From Kiritimatiellia bacterium (lineage in GTDB: Bacteria; Verrucomicrobiota; Kiritimatiellia; RFP12; UBA1067), in contig JAFWKK010000041.1 in the NCBI GenBank assembly GCA_017514235.1, positions 1 through 32,400 of the forward strand: a stretch of DNA of 32,400 bases, given 5' to 3'. The translations under genes and the position numbers were made by a program. The notes below the pieces were generated by a model. The model was not told the origin of the DNA. It searched no databases and was given only the letters and a program-made list of their open reading frames with translations. Below are positions 16,072-24,618 of this stretch, piece after piece (position 1 is the first letter of the stretch; every line of letters starts with the position of its first letter).

Positions 16072-17112
16072 TCAACTGAATGAAATCTCGTAGCACTCGC
16101 CGTTGAAGTTGCGCCCGGCGATTACCACCGGCACCCTGCCGGCGAACAGGCCCTGCCACTCGAAGTGCAGATGTCCGCAGAGCATCGCCTTGAAGTTGCT
16201 CTGCTTCGCCAGGAACGCGAAAAGATCCCTGAACGCATTCGGAGCCTTGGTTTTCTCATAGTCCTCGCCCATCATGTAGTAGCTGTCGAGGTTGTTGGGC
16301 TTAGGAAAGTAGCTGGCCTTGCGTTCGCGGTGCATTTCGAGATCGGCCTCGTGAAGCTCCCGCGAGAACGGCGGCATGTGGCACATCAGCACAGTCGGCA
16401 GACCCTTGGCGAACTCGGCCTTGATCATCTGCACCATCCTGTCGCGGATGAACCGCGACATCTCGCAGTTGTCGAACGCCACGAAGTTCACGCCGTTCAT
16501 GACACGCGACGCGACTACGAGCGGGTTGCCTATGGCCTTCTCGTAGCGGGCGCGCAGCTGATCTTCCGCCGCAGCCGTGCGCGGGTTCATGCCAGGCGTA
16601 TGGAGACCGTGTCCCTCGTGGTTGCCGAGCGACGAAAAGACGTCAACCCCGGCGAACGACCGCTCGATGCAGGCGATGTTCGCCTCGCTGCGGAAGTCGA
16701 AGAGGTCGCCCGTGTTGAGCAGTGGGATTTTCTTCCGCTTGGCGTAGGCGATAGTGGCGGCAAGCGACTGCACTGCGAACGGGAAGCCGCCGCGCCCGAA
16801 GATGCCGTTGTTCCGCGCCTCGTAAAGGCGAAGGTCCCTTGAGCCATAGGAAAGGATGTCGGCGGCGTCAGCCATGCTCACATGCGTATCCGAGAAATGC
16901 AACGCCGCAAACGGCTTCTTCGCCCCGACCGAAAGCTTGATCTGCTTCGGCTGAAGATACTGGTTGATGAGATTGTCCTCCAGCGGCGCCTTTAGGTCGA
17001 GGCGCTTCTGGCGTTCAAGCGGCTGTGTGGCGTCGGATATCGCCGCCATAGCAGGCGCGAACATTCCCATCGCGCCAAGCGCAAGGAATCCCCTTCTGTT
17101 CAGGTCTGTCAT
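16072..17112 (-). CDS. Tat-exported metallophosphoesterase (copy A)
   Basis: This 346-residue calcineurin-like phosphoesterase starts with the twin-arginine signal MTDLNRRGFLALGAMGMF. Metal-binding motifs are complete: DTH (75-77), GDLFD (135-139), GNHE (163-166), CHMPPF and GHLHFEW near the C-terminus. It is paralogous to the gene at 13695 through most of its length, including VGAKKPF before the first motif and a FNGECYEI ending. The substrate is unknown; an exported enzyme of this type could remove phosphate groups from a glycan or phospholipid head group. The ATG overlaps the stop of the large FAD/esterase gene by 4 bases (ATGA), so both are made together. Confidence 0.9.
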   Translation of the reverse strand: MTDLNRRGFLALGAMGMFAPAMAAISDATQPLERQKRLDLKAPLEDNLINQYLQPKQIKLSVGAKKPFAALHFSDTHVSMADAADILSYGSRDLRLYEARNNGIFGRGGFPFAVQSLAATIAYAKRKKIPLLNTGDLFDFRSEANIACIERSFAGVDVFSSLGNHEGHGLHTPGMNPRTAAAEDQLRARYEKAIGNPLVVASRVMNGVNFVAFDNCEMSRFIRDRMVQMIKAEFAKGLPTVLMCHMPPFSRELHEADLEMHRERKASYFPKPNNLDSYYMMGEDYEKTKAPNAFRDLFAFLAKQSNFKAMLCGHLHFEWQGLFAGRVPVVIAGRNFNGECYEISFS

Positions 17113-20100
17113 TTCGTATTCTGTCCTCTCTTTTTTCCGCCTTCGGTAAGGATGGCGAGCAGGTCGTCATGATGGCCGTAGCGGCAGGCGATGCCGCGCG
17201 CGTCGCATATCTCGGCGAACTTATGCCGGAACGTACCTGAATGCGTGGGATCCTTCGCCAGCTCGCCCGGCTTCGGCGCGGCGGGGCCGTCATGGACGAA
17301 CGCCGGCGCGCGCGACGGCGTGCAACGCCTGAGCAGGCCAGCCGGAGAATATTTCTCGATCCACGGCAAAACCTCCGCACGGTGGTCGAACCACGTCTGG
17401 AAGTCAGGATAACCGAAAAGGCGGGCACCGTACTTGGAATTCGGAATCCACTCGCGCATCTCCTTCGGGTCGATGGAGGTCTGCGGGTACTGTGTGTACA
17501 CGGCGCGTATGCCGAATTCGTTGTCGCCGGCGAGCGACGCGTAGAGGACCGCATGCGCTCCCGCGCTGCTTCCGGTAAGACCGATGCGCGACAAATCGAT
17601 GTTCCACTCCGCCGCCTTCGACCGCACGAACCTTATCGCCGCCATGACGTCGTCCATGCACACTCTCACGGGCGGTTTCACGTCCCCGGCATCCTTCAAG
17701 AGCCTGTATTCCACCGAAACGAGCGCGACGCGCTTCGCCATGCATTTCGGTATGCGCCCTCCGAGTCGCGAATCCCGCCTGTCGCCGTTCATGAACCCGC
17801 CGCCATGCACAAATATGATCGCAGGCGTCGCAGGGCCCTTCTCGGGCAGCCAAACGTCCATCTTCTGCATCGGATGCTTGCCATACGCCACCGAGTCGAA
17901 CGTAGCCTTCGGCAGCGGCGGCGGCTCGTCCTTCGCCTTCCCCTTCGCCTTTTCGCCTCCTTCGTAGACGCGGATTTCCTGGATGCAGGCGTAAGGCGCG
18001 CCCCACGTCGCGTCGACCTTCACGTTGACCGCCGCGACCTTGACCGGATCGAACCGATGAACCTGAAGGCGCTTCATGTTGTCCTTCACCTCGGCCAACT
18101 TGCGCCACTTTCCATCGGCAAGGCCCCAGACAGAATAGTCCTTCACCAGCATCTTCGGCTGCGGCCACATGACGCCCCCGAACGTCAGACCCGAGTCAAA
18201 CACTATACGCACCTCGCTCGCCGTCACCGGCTTCGGAAAGTCAAGCCGTATCGCCTGGGGGAGAGGCTTGGCAGGGTCCGACCGCCAGGCATGGGTGCAA
18301 GAGCCGTCCTCTGCCGCGTATATCTCCGGACGCGACAAGCCGTCAATCACATACTCCGGCTTGGCGTCCACGCTCCCAGTCAGAGCGGGCTTCGTGTAGA
18401 ACGCGAGCTGGTAGAAGTTCCGGATGTCGAACTTGCCGCCGGCCCTCACATATGCCATGCATCCGCCTTCTGGATAGACGTGGATGCGACGGAACCAGTC
18501 CACGCCCTTGCATATCCGCACCTTCAGCCACACGTACTTTTTAGTCGGCTTAAGCGGAGCGGACGAGGCAAACCGCACGAACTGTGCAGAGCCGCCCTTC
18601 GGCTCGATCGTTGCCGTCATCGTGCCGAGCGGCGTCCGCGTGGCATTGTCCACTGCGATATCGTCGCTCTCCATCACGTCCATCACAAGGCTCTGCGCCG
18701 TGCCGTTGCGGTTGCGCATGTAGCAGTTAACCTCGTCGAGCCTGTCAACGTCTCCACGGGGGAAGCACGCCGCGAGCTCAAGCCACAGCGACTCGACGAA
18801 CGCCCAGTTGGAGTTGACTCCGCAGAAATCCAGGTCGTCTTCGCCGTAAACTATACGCCGCATTGTGGACGTCGCCTTGACCTTCGCAGTGCGCGCCAGG
18901 TCAAGCGGATCCTCGTTCTTCACGCCGGGAATGAACTGGTCATCCTTCAAGAGCGCCTGCTGGAGCGCCTTGATGCGCTTCGCGCCCACGTCTCTCACGG
19001 ACAGCCCCTCGCGCACCGCGATCGCGGCGGCGGTTCCGGCCGCCTGGCCGATGGTGAAGATGGTCCCCATGATGCGCGTGGAGCCGAGGGCGGCGTGAGT
19101 GACGGAAATGTTGCGTCCCGCCATATAGAGGTTTGACATGTCCTTGGAGTATATGCAGCGGTACGGAATCGTGTAGATGCGAGTCTGGTCCACCGACCAC
19201 CAGCCGTTGCCCTTCGGGTTCATGACGCCCATCGGGTCGTGAAGGTCGAGCGCCCACCCGCCGCACGTTATCGCGTCCGGAAACCGCCTCCCCTCGCGGC
19301 AGTCGGTGGAGGTGAGCACGTAGTCGCCGAGCAGGCGCCACCCCTCGCGTCGTCCGTTGTGGATCTTGATCTCGTCAAGCCGGCTCGTGCGGGCCTTCGC
19401 CCCGAACGTCGGGTGCTTCCTGAGCCAGCCCCAGTAGTCAAGGTGTATCCTTATCAGCTCGTCGCGCGCTCGCTCCGGGTCGTCGAGGTCATCGAACGTG
19501 CCGGGATGCTCCAGCCACCAACGCGCCTGAATGCCGTTGACATCGGGACGGTTGAAGCCTTCCGGCAGGATTTTCGCCCACTCGGGCACCTCGAACGGCT
19601 CCTCCTTGCCCGTGCTGTGGTACAAGTAGTCGTCTATGCATCCGCTCATCGTGAGCGTGTCGGCCTTGTCCGGCGCGTCCTTCTCGCCGAACTCGCCCTT
19701 TGCCTCGCGCCCGAACATCCGTGACGCGCCGACGAAGTATCCCAGCCATCCGTCACCCGTGCCGTCTATGAACACCTTGCCGCGATAGCTCACCCGCCCC
19801 CCGGTCAACGTGCTGTTCGCCGTCACCGACACGATCCTGTCGCCCTTCCTTTCGGCGGCAAGGACGCGCTCGTTAGACTTTTCCGTGATGAGCGGCTCGG
19901 CGTCGACCATCATGCGATACGCCGCACTCTCGGAGCACTTCCTGCTGCGCCGCAGAAGCCGCGCCTCCTCCAAAATGCCGCCCTCGCGCGAATCGGCGAC
20001 GCCGTCCTTGTAGTTGTTGCCGGAGCCTCCGATGCTCGTGTGTTGCTCGATGCTGTTGTTACCGCCGAGGACCGGGCGGTCGTGTACGAGGAGCGTCTTC

Positions 20101-20780
20101 ATGCCGTGCCTCGCGGCGGCGATGGACGCCCCGAGCCCGCCCGGTCCTGCGCCAACGACCACAACGTCGTATTCGCCGCCATCCGCAATCTTCGGGTCTG
20201 CGCCCGAAAGTCTCCGTCGCTCAGATGCAAGGGCCTCGCCGCCTTCCGGCGGAACGTAGCCAAGGTCTGTGGTGAAAAGCACCGCGTCACAGCGGGCGAA
20301 GCCGCCGGCAAGATCGACAAGCGCAACCTCCGTCTTGCCTGCCGCGAGCGTGAAGTCGCCCGCATTCTCCCAGCGCCAGCCAGGCTTCTTTGAAACGCCG
20401 AGTACTCCGCTACGCTTGCCGCCGACCTCAAGCGCGAATCGTCCGGGCGAGAACTCCGGCAGCCAGTCCTTCGTGCGCACCCACGCCCGCCAAGTGCCGG
20501 ACGACGGTAACGTGACCTCGGTCTTCGCCGGAGCAAGCGGCTTCAGCACACCCTTGGAGATGAGATACGCGCTCCCCATCTTGTGGACGAACTGCGTGTC
20601 GATCTCCCAGCCGCCGTAGTCTGCGAACTCCTCCGCCTCAAGCCAAAGGAAGCCCTTCGCCGCCTCGCGGCATTCTTTCGCAGAGGCGCGGAACTTCTTC
20701 AGCGTCTCTGCCGGGTCCTCCCCCGCCGCGGAAAGCGCCAGCAGAATTGCGGCGCACAAGAGATGTCCGCCAAACTTCAT
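17109..20780 (-). CDS. Secreted FAD oxidoreductase-esterase fusion protein
   Basis: This 1223-residue protein has at least four parts. A signal peptide (1-20) leads to a carbohydrate-binding-like beta domain (about 44-172, FLWLEAEEFADYGGWEI). An FAD-dependent oxidoreductase follows, with the dinucleotide site VVVGAGPGGLGAS (207-219) and late FAD motif MAGRNIS (553-559). A discoidin-like domain spans about 800-942. The C-terminal alpha/beta-hydrolase esterase (about 958-1210) has the oxyanion motif HGGGF (992-996), nucleophile elbow GSSAG (S1072) and a candidate Asp (D1164) and His (H1203 or H1204). FAD_oxidored proteins of this type often occur with polysaccharide-degrading genes. The join is intact, with no frameshift. 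The start overlaps the previous stop (ATGA). Confidence 0.85.
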   Translation of the reverse strand: MKFGGHLLCAAILLALSAAGEDPAETLKKFRASAKECREAAKGFLWLEAEEFADYGGWEIDTQFVHKMGSAYLISKGVLKPLAPAKTEVTLPSSGTWRAWVRTKDWLPEFSPGRFALEVGGKRSGVLGVSKKPGWRWENAGDFTLAAGKTEVALVDLAGGFARCDAVLFTTDLGYVPPEGGEALASERRRLSGADPKIADGGEYDVVVVGAGPGGLGASIAAARHGMKTLLVHDRPVLGGNNSIEQHTSIGGSGNNYKDGVADSREGGILEEARLLRRSRKCSESAAYRMMVDAEPLITEKSNERVLAAERKGDRIVSVTANSTLTGGRVSYRGKVFIDGTGDGWLGYFVGASRMFGREAKGEFGEKDAPDKADTLTMSGCIDDYLYHSTGKEEPFEVPEWAKILPEGFNRPDVNGIQARWWLEHPGTFDDLDDPERARDELIRIHLDYWGWLRKHPTFGAKARTSRLDEIKIHNGRREGWRLLGDYVLTSTDCREGRRFPDAITCGGWALDLHDPMGVMNPKGNGWWSVDQTRIYTIPYRCIYSKDMSNLYMAGRNISVTHAALGSTRIMGTIFTIGQAAGTAAAIAVREGLSVRDVGAKRIKALQQALLKDDQFIPGVKNEDPLDLARTAKVKATSTMRRIVYGEDDLDFCGVNSNWAFVESLWLELAACFPRGDVDRLDEVNCYMRNRNGTAQSLVMDVMESDDIAVDNATRTPLGTMTATIEPKGGSAQFVRFASSAPLKPTKKYVWLKVRICKGVDWFRRIHVYPEGGCMAYVRAGGKFDIRNFYQLAFYTKPALTGSVDAKPEYVIDGLSRPEIYAAEDGSCTHAWRSDPAKPLPQAIRLDFPKPVTASEVRIVFDSGLTFGGVMWPQPKMLVKDYSVWGLADGKWRKLAEVKDNMKRLQVHRFDPVKVAAVNVKVDATWGAPYACIQEIRVYEGGEKAKGKAKDEPPPLPKATFDSVAYGKHPMQKMDVWLPEKGPATPAIIFVHGGGFMNGDRRDSRLGGRIPKCMAKRVALVSVEYRLLKDAGDVKPPVRVCMDDVMAAIRFVRSKAAEWNIDLSRIGLTGSSAGAHAVLYASLAGDNEFGIRAVYTQYPQTSIDPKEMREWIPNSKYGARLFGYPDFQTWFDHRAEVLPWIEKYSPAGLLRRCTPSRAPAFVHDGPAAPKPGELAKDPTHSGTFRHKFAEICDARGIACRYGHHDDLLAILTEGGKKRGQNTK

Positions 20781-23311
20781 CTGAGGAGCATCAGCGTGCC
20801 GGCAAGCCTTTCAACGCGCCCGACGATTGCAAACCAGCCCAAGTTCCAGTTCTCGGAAGACGGCGCAAACGTCCAAGAGGATACAACCGGCATCGAGGCG
20901 TTTGGCTCGGTCAACTTGCCGCAGCGCTCCCACTTGCCGTTCGCCGTGCCGTCGTGGCGGTAGACGTGCACGAAGTTCAGCCCTTCAAGACCGAGCGGCG
21001 AATACTTGAACTTCAACTTCGCGGACGTAAACGTCACGGGGTTCACCGGCTCGTCGATCTCCGGCCCGTCGGAGAAGTACCCGATGCGCCACACGGCGAT
21101 CACCTTGTCCGCGCCAAGCCCGTCCAGCCCAGCCGGTATGTCGTCGCGGTCGGTCGCGTACAGCTCCGAGAACACGAAGTGGTTCAGCTCCGCACCCGTG
21201 AACTCGTAGTTGAACGTGTTAGTGAGGCGGCGGTTGCCAGTGCCAAGGTCCACCTTGGCGTCGAAGCAGTCGCCCACGCACTTGTAGCCACTCCTGTTCG
21301 GCAGACTGCGCGGCAGTTTAAGCCGCCCCTTGTTCACCGCGAACCAGCCGTTCGTGCCGGATGGGTTGGCATCGGTGTTGGCGTAGTTGAGCGCTCCGAA
21401 CCGGCCAAAGTCGAGATCGCGCATCTCGCCCTCGCCATCGGCTATGACCTGACCGTAGTGCGTTATGCCGGAAGGTATGTTTGCCTCCGTCACGTATGTC
21501 CTGGGATCGGAGAATGCAATCTTGCCCCAGCCGCGTATGCGACCTTTTACCGTGCTGACGTATCCATTCAAATTGATCGGGTTGTATCTACCATTGCTAA
21601 TGTAACTGGGATTCTCGGGATCGATGTCGAAGAATATCGAACCACCGCGCATGGCAACCGTACCCGACTGCCCCACACCCGTGGTCGATGTAGCGTTGTA
21701 TGCGATTCTAAGATCATGCACATTAGTGACAACGCTGTTGCCACCCACTTCAAGCGTCCCAACCCCTTGGCTGCCCCAGCGCGGAACGCAGATATTCGTC
21801 GAAAAGAGCGTCGCCGTATCGGAGAGTTTCACAAAACCAGTGGTACCTGCCACACTCGTCTGCCCTACGAACAGATCATTCGCATGCAGCTGGGCGTTTT
21901 CCGCAACATTCAAAACGCCAGTGCCACCGCCGTTGTAGCCAACGACAAACGAACTGTTCGTCACATACAACGCGGAGTCTCCTGCAAGGGAAACGATTCC
22001 TTTCGCACCCGCATCGACGCCAAGATAGACATAATACTGCATGTCCATTGTCGCGGAATTTGTGAGCGTCAGCATTCCGGTCGAGTTGGAACCATAACCG
22101 ATTTGCACATTGTCCTTGACCACGGTCGCTGCTGAATTGGTCATCGTCATGATTCCGACAGCGCTTGCTGCATGACCGATCCGCAGTGCGTATCCGAGTT
22201 TGAGGCTACTGTTGCTACCCATTGTTACAGTTCCTGTGGACGACGATGCGCAACCAAGATACATTGATCCTGTACCGAGTTCGATACTGCTATTACCACC
22301 CATCGTAATGGTTCCAAAGGAAGACACGCCATTGCCGGCATAGATCGCCTTCGTGGGCACGATCATCTTAGACGAATCGTTGAGCGTGAGCGATCCAATG
22401 CACTTTTCACGCTGCCCCAAATACACGGCGTTCGATGCCGCGAAAATGGAACTGTCATTCAAAATGATACGACCTTCCGCGCCTGTGTAGCGCTTATCCT
22501 TCGATGAGCCGCCGACATGCCATTCCGCATTACCAGAGAGATAGCCATTGTCGCTCAGTGTGATGATACCAAGCGAACCATTGCTGAGACCGAGCGCTAC
22601 ATGTTGCCCCGCGAAGAAACGCCCGTTGCCTCTCACGATGATTTCGTTTTGGGAATAGACTTTGCTCGACAACCCCATCCAGATTTCCCCTGTGTTGTCG
22701 AAGAAATCGCCTTCGTTGATTATTCCGTTGAACTTGTTGGCCGAGTTTCCATCTACGCCAAAGTAGAATGTATACTCATTTCCGCCGGTCTTTCTCACGG
22801 TCGCGCCTGCATGGTTATAGAACAGGCTTGGTGTCCCCTTAATCTGCATCCGAAGCGCATTCTCAACCGTCAACGTTCCAAAGTTGTCAAACTGCGCAAG
22901 CGTACCCTTTGAGGCGCTGTATGTGCCAAGGTCCAGGTTATAGGCCGTTATCGAACCATAGTTTGTCACAACACCCATGGCGCTTCCAGACTTGGCAAGC
23001 GACATTCCGCCAGCTTTTCCCTTCTTCGCCGTCAGCGTCGCGCCATGCTCTACATGGAGCGTGCCTATATCGACGCACAGGTTTGATGATACCGCGCTCT
23101 CACCAGACTGCACAATCAGCGGACTTGTCTTTAGGCCCGCCTGCGAAATCGTAGCCGCATCTTCCGTCGTGGGCAACGTCCCACCCCAGGCGGCGGCGTT
23201 AGACCAGTAGTACGGCGCAGAGCCTTGCGGGGTATACGAGACGTTTGCGGCGAGCAATGACAGGGAAACCATCGCCAGTGCCGCTAGAATTGTTCCACTT
23301 AGTGTTCTCAT
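20777..23311 (-). CDS. Secreted beta-helix surface protein (copy B)
   Basis: This 844-residue exported protein has a signal peptide (1-21, MRTLSGTILAALAMVSLSLLA). It then has about a dozen loose repeats of 23-25 residues (about 246-560), each of the type G-T-hydrophobic-T-hydrophobic-x-x-N-S-S followed by YLG, with regularly spaced Gly, Asn, Ser and Thr. This is the pattern of a right-handed parallel beta-helix, as in autotransporter passengers. No C-terminal membrane barrel is present. Residues 590-844 form a separate module, from GWGKIAFSDP to the ending NWNLGWFAIVGRVERLAGT, shared with the protein at 24619. The repeat region is visibly richer in A/T than the module. Role as adhesin, scaffold or polymer binder is inferred. 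Confidence 0.75.
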   Translation of the reverse strand: MRTLSGTILAALAMVSLSLLAANVSYTPQGSAPYYWSNAAAWGGTLPTTEDAATISQAGLKTSPLIVQSGESAVSSNLCVDIGTLHVEHGATLTAKKGKAGGMSLAKSGSAMGVVTNYGSITAYNLDLGTYSASKGTLAQFDNFGTLTVENALRMQIKGTPSLFYNHAGATVRKTGGNEYTFYFGVDGNSANKFNGIINEGDFFDNTGEIWMGLSSKVYSQNEIIVRGNGRFFAGQHVALGLSNGSLGIITLSDNGYLSGNAEWHVGGSSKDKRYTGAEGRIILNDSSIFAASNAVYLGQREKCIGSLTLNDSSKMIVPTKAIYAGNGVSSFGTITMGGNSSIELGTGSMYLGCASSSTGTVTMGSNSSLKLGYALRIGHAASAVGIMTMTNSAATVVKDNVQIGYGSNSTGMLTLTNSATMDMQYYVYLGVDAGAKGIVSLAGDSALYVTNSSFVVGYNGGGTGVLNVAENAQLHANDLFVGQTSVAGTTGFVKLSDTATLFSTNICVPRWGSQGVGTLEVGGNSVVTNVHDLRIAYNATSTTGVGQSGTVAMRGGSIFFDIDPENPSYISNGRYNPINLNGYVSTVKGRIRGWGKIAFSDPRTYVTEANIPSGITHYGQVIADGEGEMRDLDFGRFGALNYANTDANPSGTNGWFAVNKGRLKLPRSLPNRSGYKCVGDCFDAKVDLGTGNRRLTNTFNYEFTGAELNHFVFSELYATDRDDIPAGLDGLGADKVIAVWRIGYFSDGPEIDEPVNPVTFTSAKLKFKYSPLGLEGLNFVHVYRHDGTANGKWERCGKLTEPNASMPVVSSWTFAPSSENWNLGWFAIVGRVERLAGTLMLLR

Positions 23312-23333
23312 TTTTACATGTCCCTTTATTTTT

Positions 23334-24587
23334 TCAAGGCGCCTGAAATATCTCGGCCATGCCAGGGTCTATCCAGTATTCATCCGTATAGAGGGCGGCG
23401 TCCAGAATCGTGCCGTCAGCCCTGATATACTTGACCCCACTGGCAAGTTTTATCTTGAGCGTGAGCTCCCGCTCAGCGCTCCTATTCACGACAACCAGAT
23501 ATTCCTTGCCACCGTTCGTAAGCCTAGAGACGACGGCGCCGCCATCGGGAGTCTCCAGCTGTGCGACCCACGTTGGCAAATCCTTCTCCGACAATCTAGT
23601 TACGCCCAGGGGGATGCTTTCGCCTGTGTGGCGGACAGACTTCACATCGGAACCAAGAAACACGAAAGCTCTGCGCTGCAGTTCCAGATTGACGCGCCGC
23701 ACTCTCTCGTACACCGTCGTGCGTCTCCCGTCGACTGCAAGCGCAAGACCGTGCATCATTATCTTCGACTTGTTGACATCACGAAGATTCGTCCTGTAGT
23801 CGTAGTAGATAAGCCCCTGCGCGCCATATGCTAGATTCGCATACTGCTGAAGACGCAAATGGCCTTCTTCCGGTACGGGATTGTCACCGTCGGGCTGATG
23901 GCGCATCGCGCACAGGCAGGCATGCGCCCAGAACGGCTTGCCGCTACGCTTGGATGCATCAAGCACGGTCTCCAGCGCATGGTACCAGTTCGTCATGACA
24001 AGGCATTCGCCATTCACGGGGCGGAACGGAACCGACGGAAACCGCCCTTCGATCAACACTGGGTACTGGTCGAAGCTCAACACAGGCGTAGGAATCTGCT
24101 CCAGGAAGCGCGAAATGTATTCTTCGTAGGAATTCACGCCGTACCAGCGCTTCATCTTGTACACGCGCCCGAAAAGATTGACCACGCAGGGGTGAACGGA
24201 GTCAATGGATTGGATGTCACGTACGACCTGCCCTATTTTCGGCAACAGCGAAACGTCCGGCTCATCCCAAGCATAATGAAAAAGCAATGCGGGATGATCC
24301 TTAATGGCGTTAACGAACGCAATGTGGTTGGTTTTGTACTGATCGGTGTAGAATGAAGCCTTGATGCCTGCGCTCTGCGCAATATCCAAAGCTGCAAGCG
24401 CCTGAGACGTTTTTCTGGGCACGAGTGCCAGAGCGGTAAAGCCCGCATCGCGAACTTCCTCCATCTTCGCCTTGTCCATATTCGCAATCGGCTCGCTGCT
24501 GAATGCGATGAGCGGCAACTCTTCGGCACCCATGGCTACGACGACGACAAGCCCCGCCGCAGCAGTAATAATTCCTGCGATTCTCAT
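23334..24587 (-). CDS. Secreted TIM-barrel protein, glycosidase-like (copy A)
   Basis: This 417-residue protein is a clear full-length paralogue of the gene at 14753, by eye about half identical. It has a signal peptide (MRIAGIITAAAGLVVVVAMGA), then a barrel with KDHPALLFHYAWDEP, VLSFDQYPVL, TNWYHALETVLDASKR and EEGHLRLQQYANLAYGAQGL. A C-terminal beta domain reads DGGAVVSRLTNGGKEYLVVVNRS. Residues kept in both copies, especially the Glu in DEP and the Glu in the EGHLRLQQ strand, are the best candidates for catalysis. No GH family is assigned. It lies between the two beta-helix genes, 22 and 31 bases away, so it is in the same transcript. Confidence 0.7.
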   Translation of the reverse strand: MRIAGIITAAAGLVVVVAMGAEELPLIAFSSEPIANMDKAKMEEVRDAGFTALALVPRKTSQALAALDIAQSAGIKASFYTDQYKTNHIAFVNAIKDHPALLFHYAWDEPDVSLLPKIGQVVRDIQSIDSVHPCVVNLFGRVYKMKRWYGVNSYEEYISRFLEQIPTPVLSFDQYPVLIEGRFPSVPFRPVNGECLVMTNWYHALETVLDASKRSGKPFWAHACLCAMRHQPDGDNPVPEEGHLRLQQYANLAYGAQGLIYYDYRTNLRDVNKSKIMMHGLALAVDGRRTTVYERVRRVNLELQRRAFVFLGSDVKSVRHTGESIPLGVTRLSEKDLPTWVAQLETPDGGAVVSRLTNGGKEYLVVVNRSAERELTLKIKLASGVKYIRADGTILDAALYTDEYWIDPGMAEIFQAP

Positions 24588-24618
24588 TTATCTCACACCC
24601 CTTCCGTCCTGTCTCGCG

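Noticed and set aside
17241-19136. 631-codon plus-strand open frame inside the FAD-esterase gene
   Set aside because: It runs opposite a gene with intact domain motifs on both sides of it; composition is Arg/His-rich without any family pattern.
20747-22135. 462-codon plus-strand open frame over the beta-helix gene
   Set aside because: It is antisense to a protein with signal peptide and regular repeats; no domain or ribosome site of its own.
21900-22900. Possible CRISPR or tandem DNA repeats in the surface gene
   Set aside because: The repetition is at protein level with varied DNA and lies in an open frame; spacing is not that of a repeat-spacer array.
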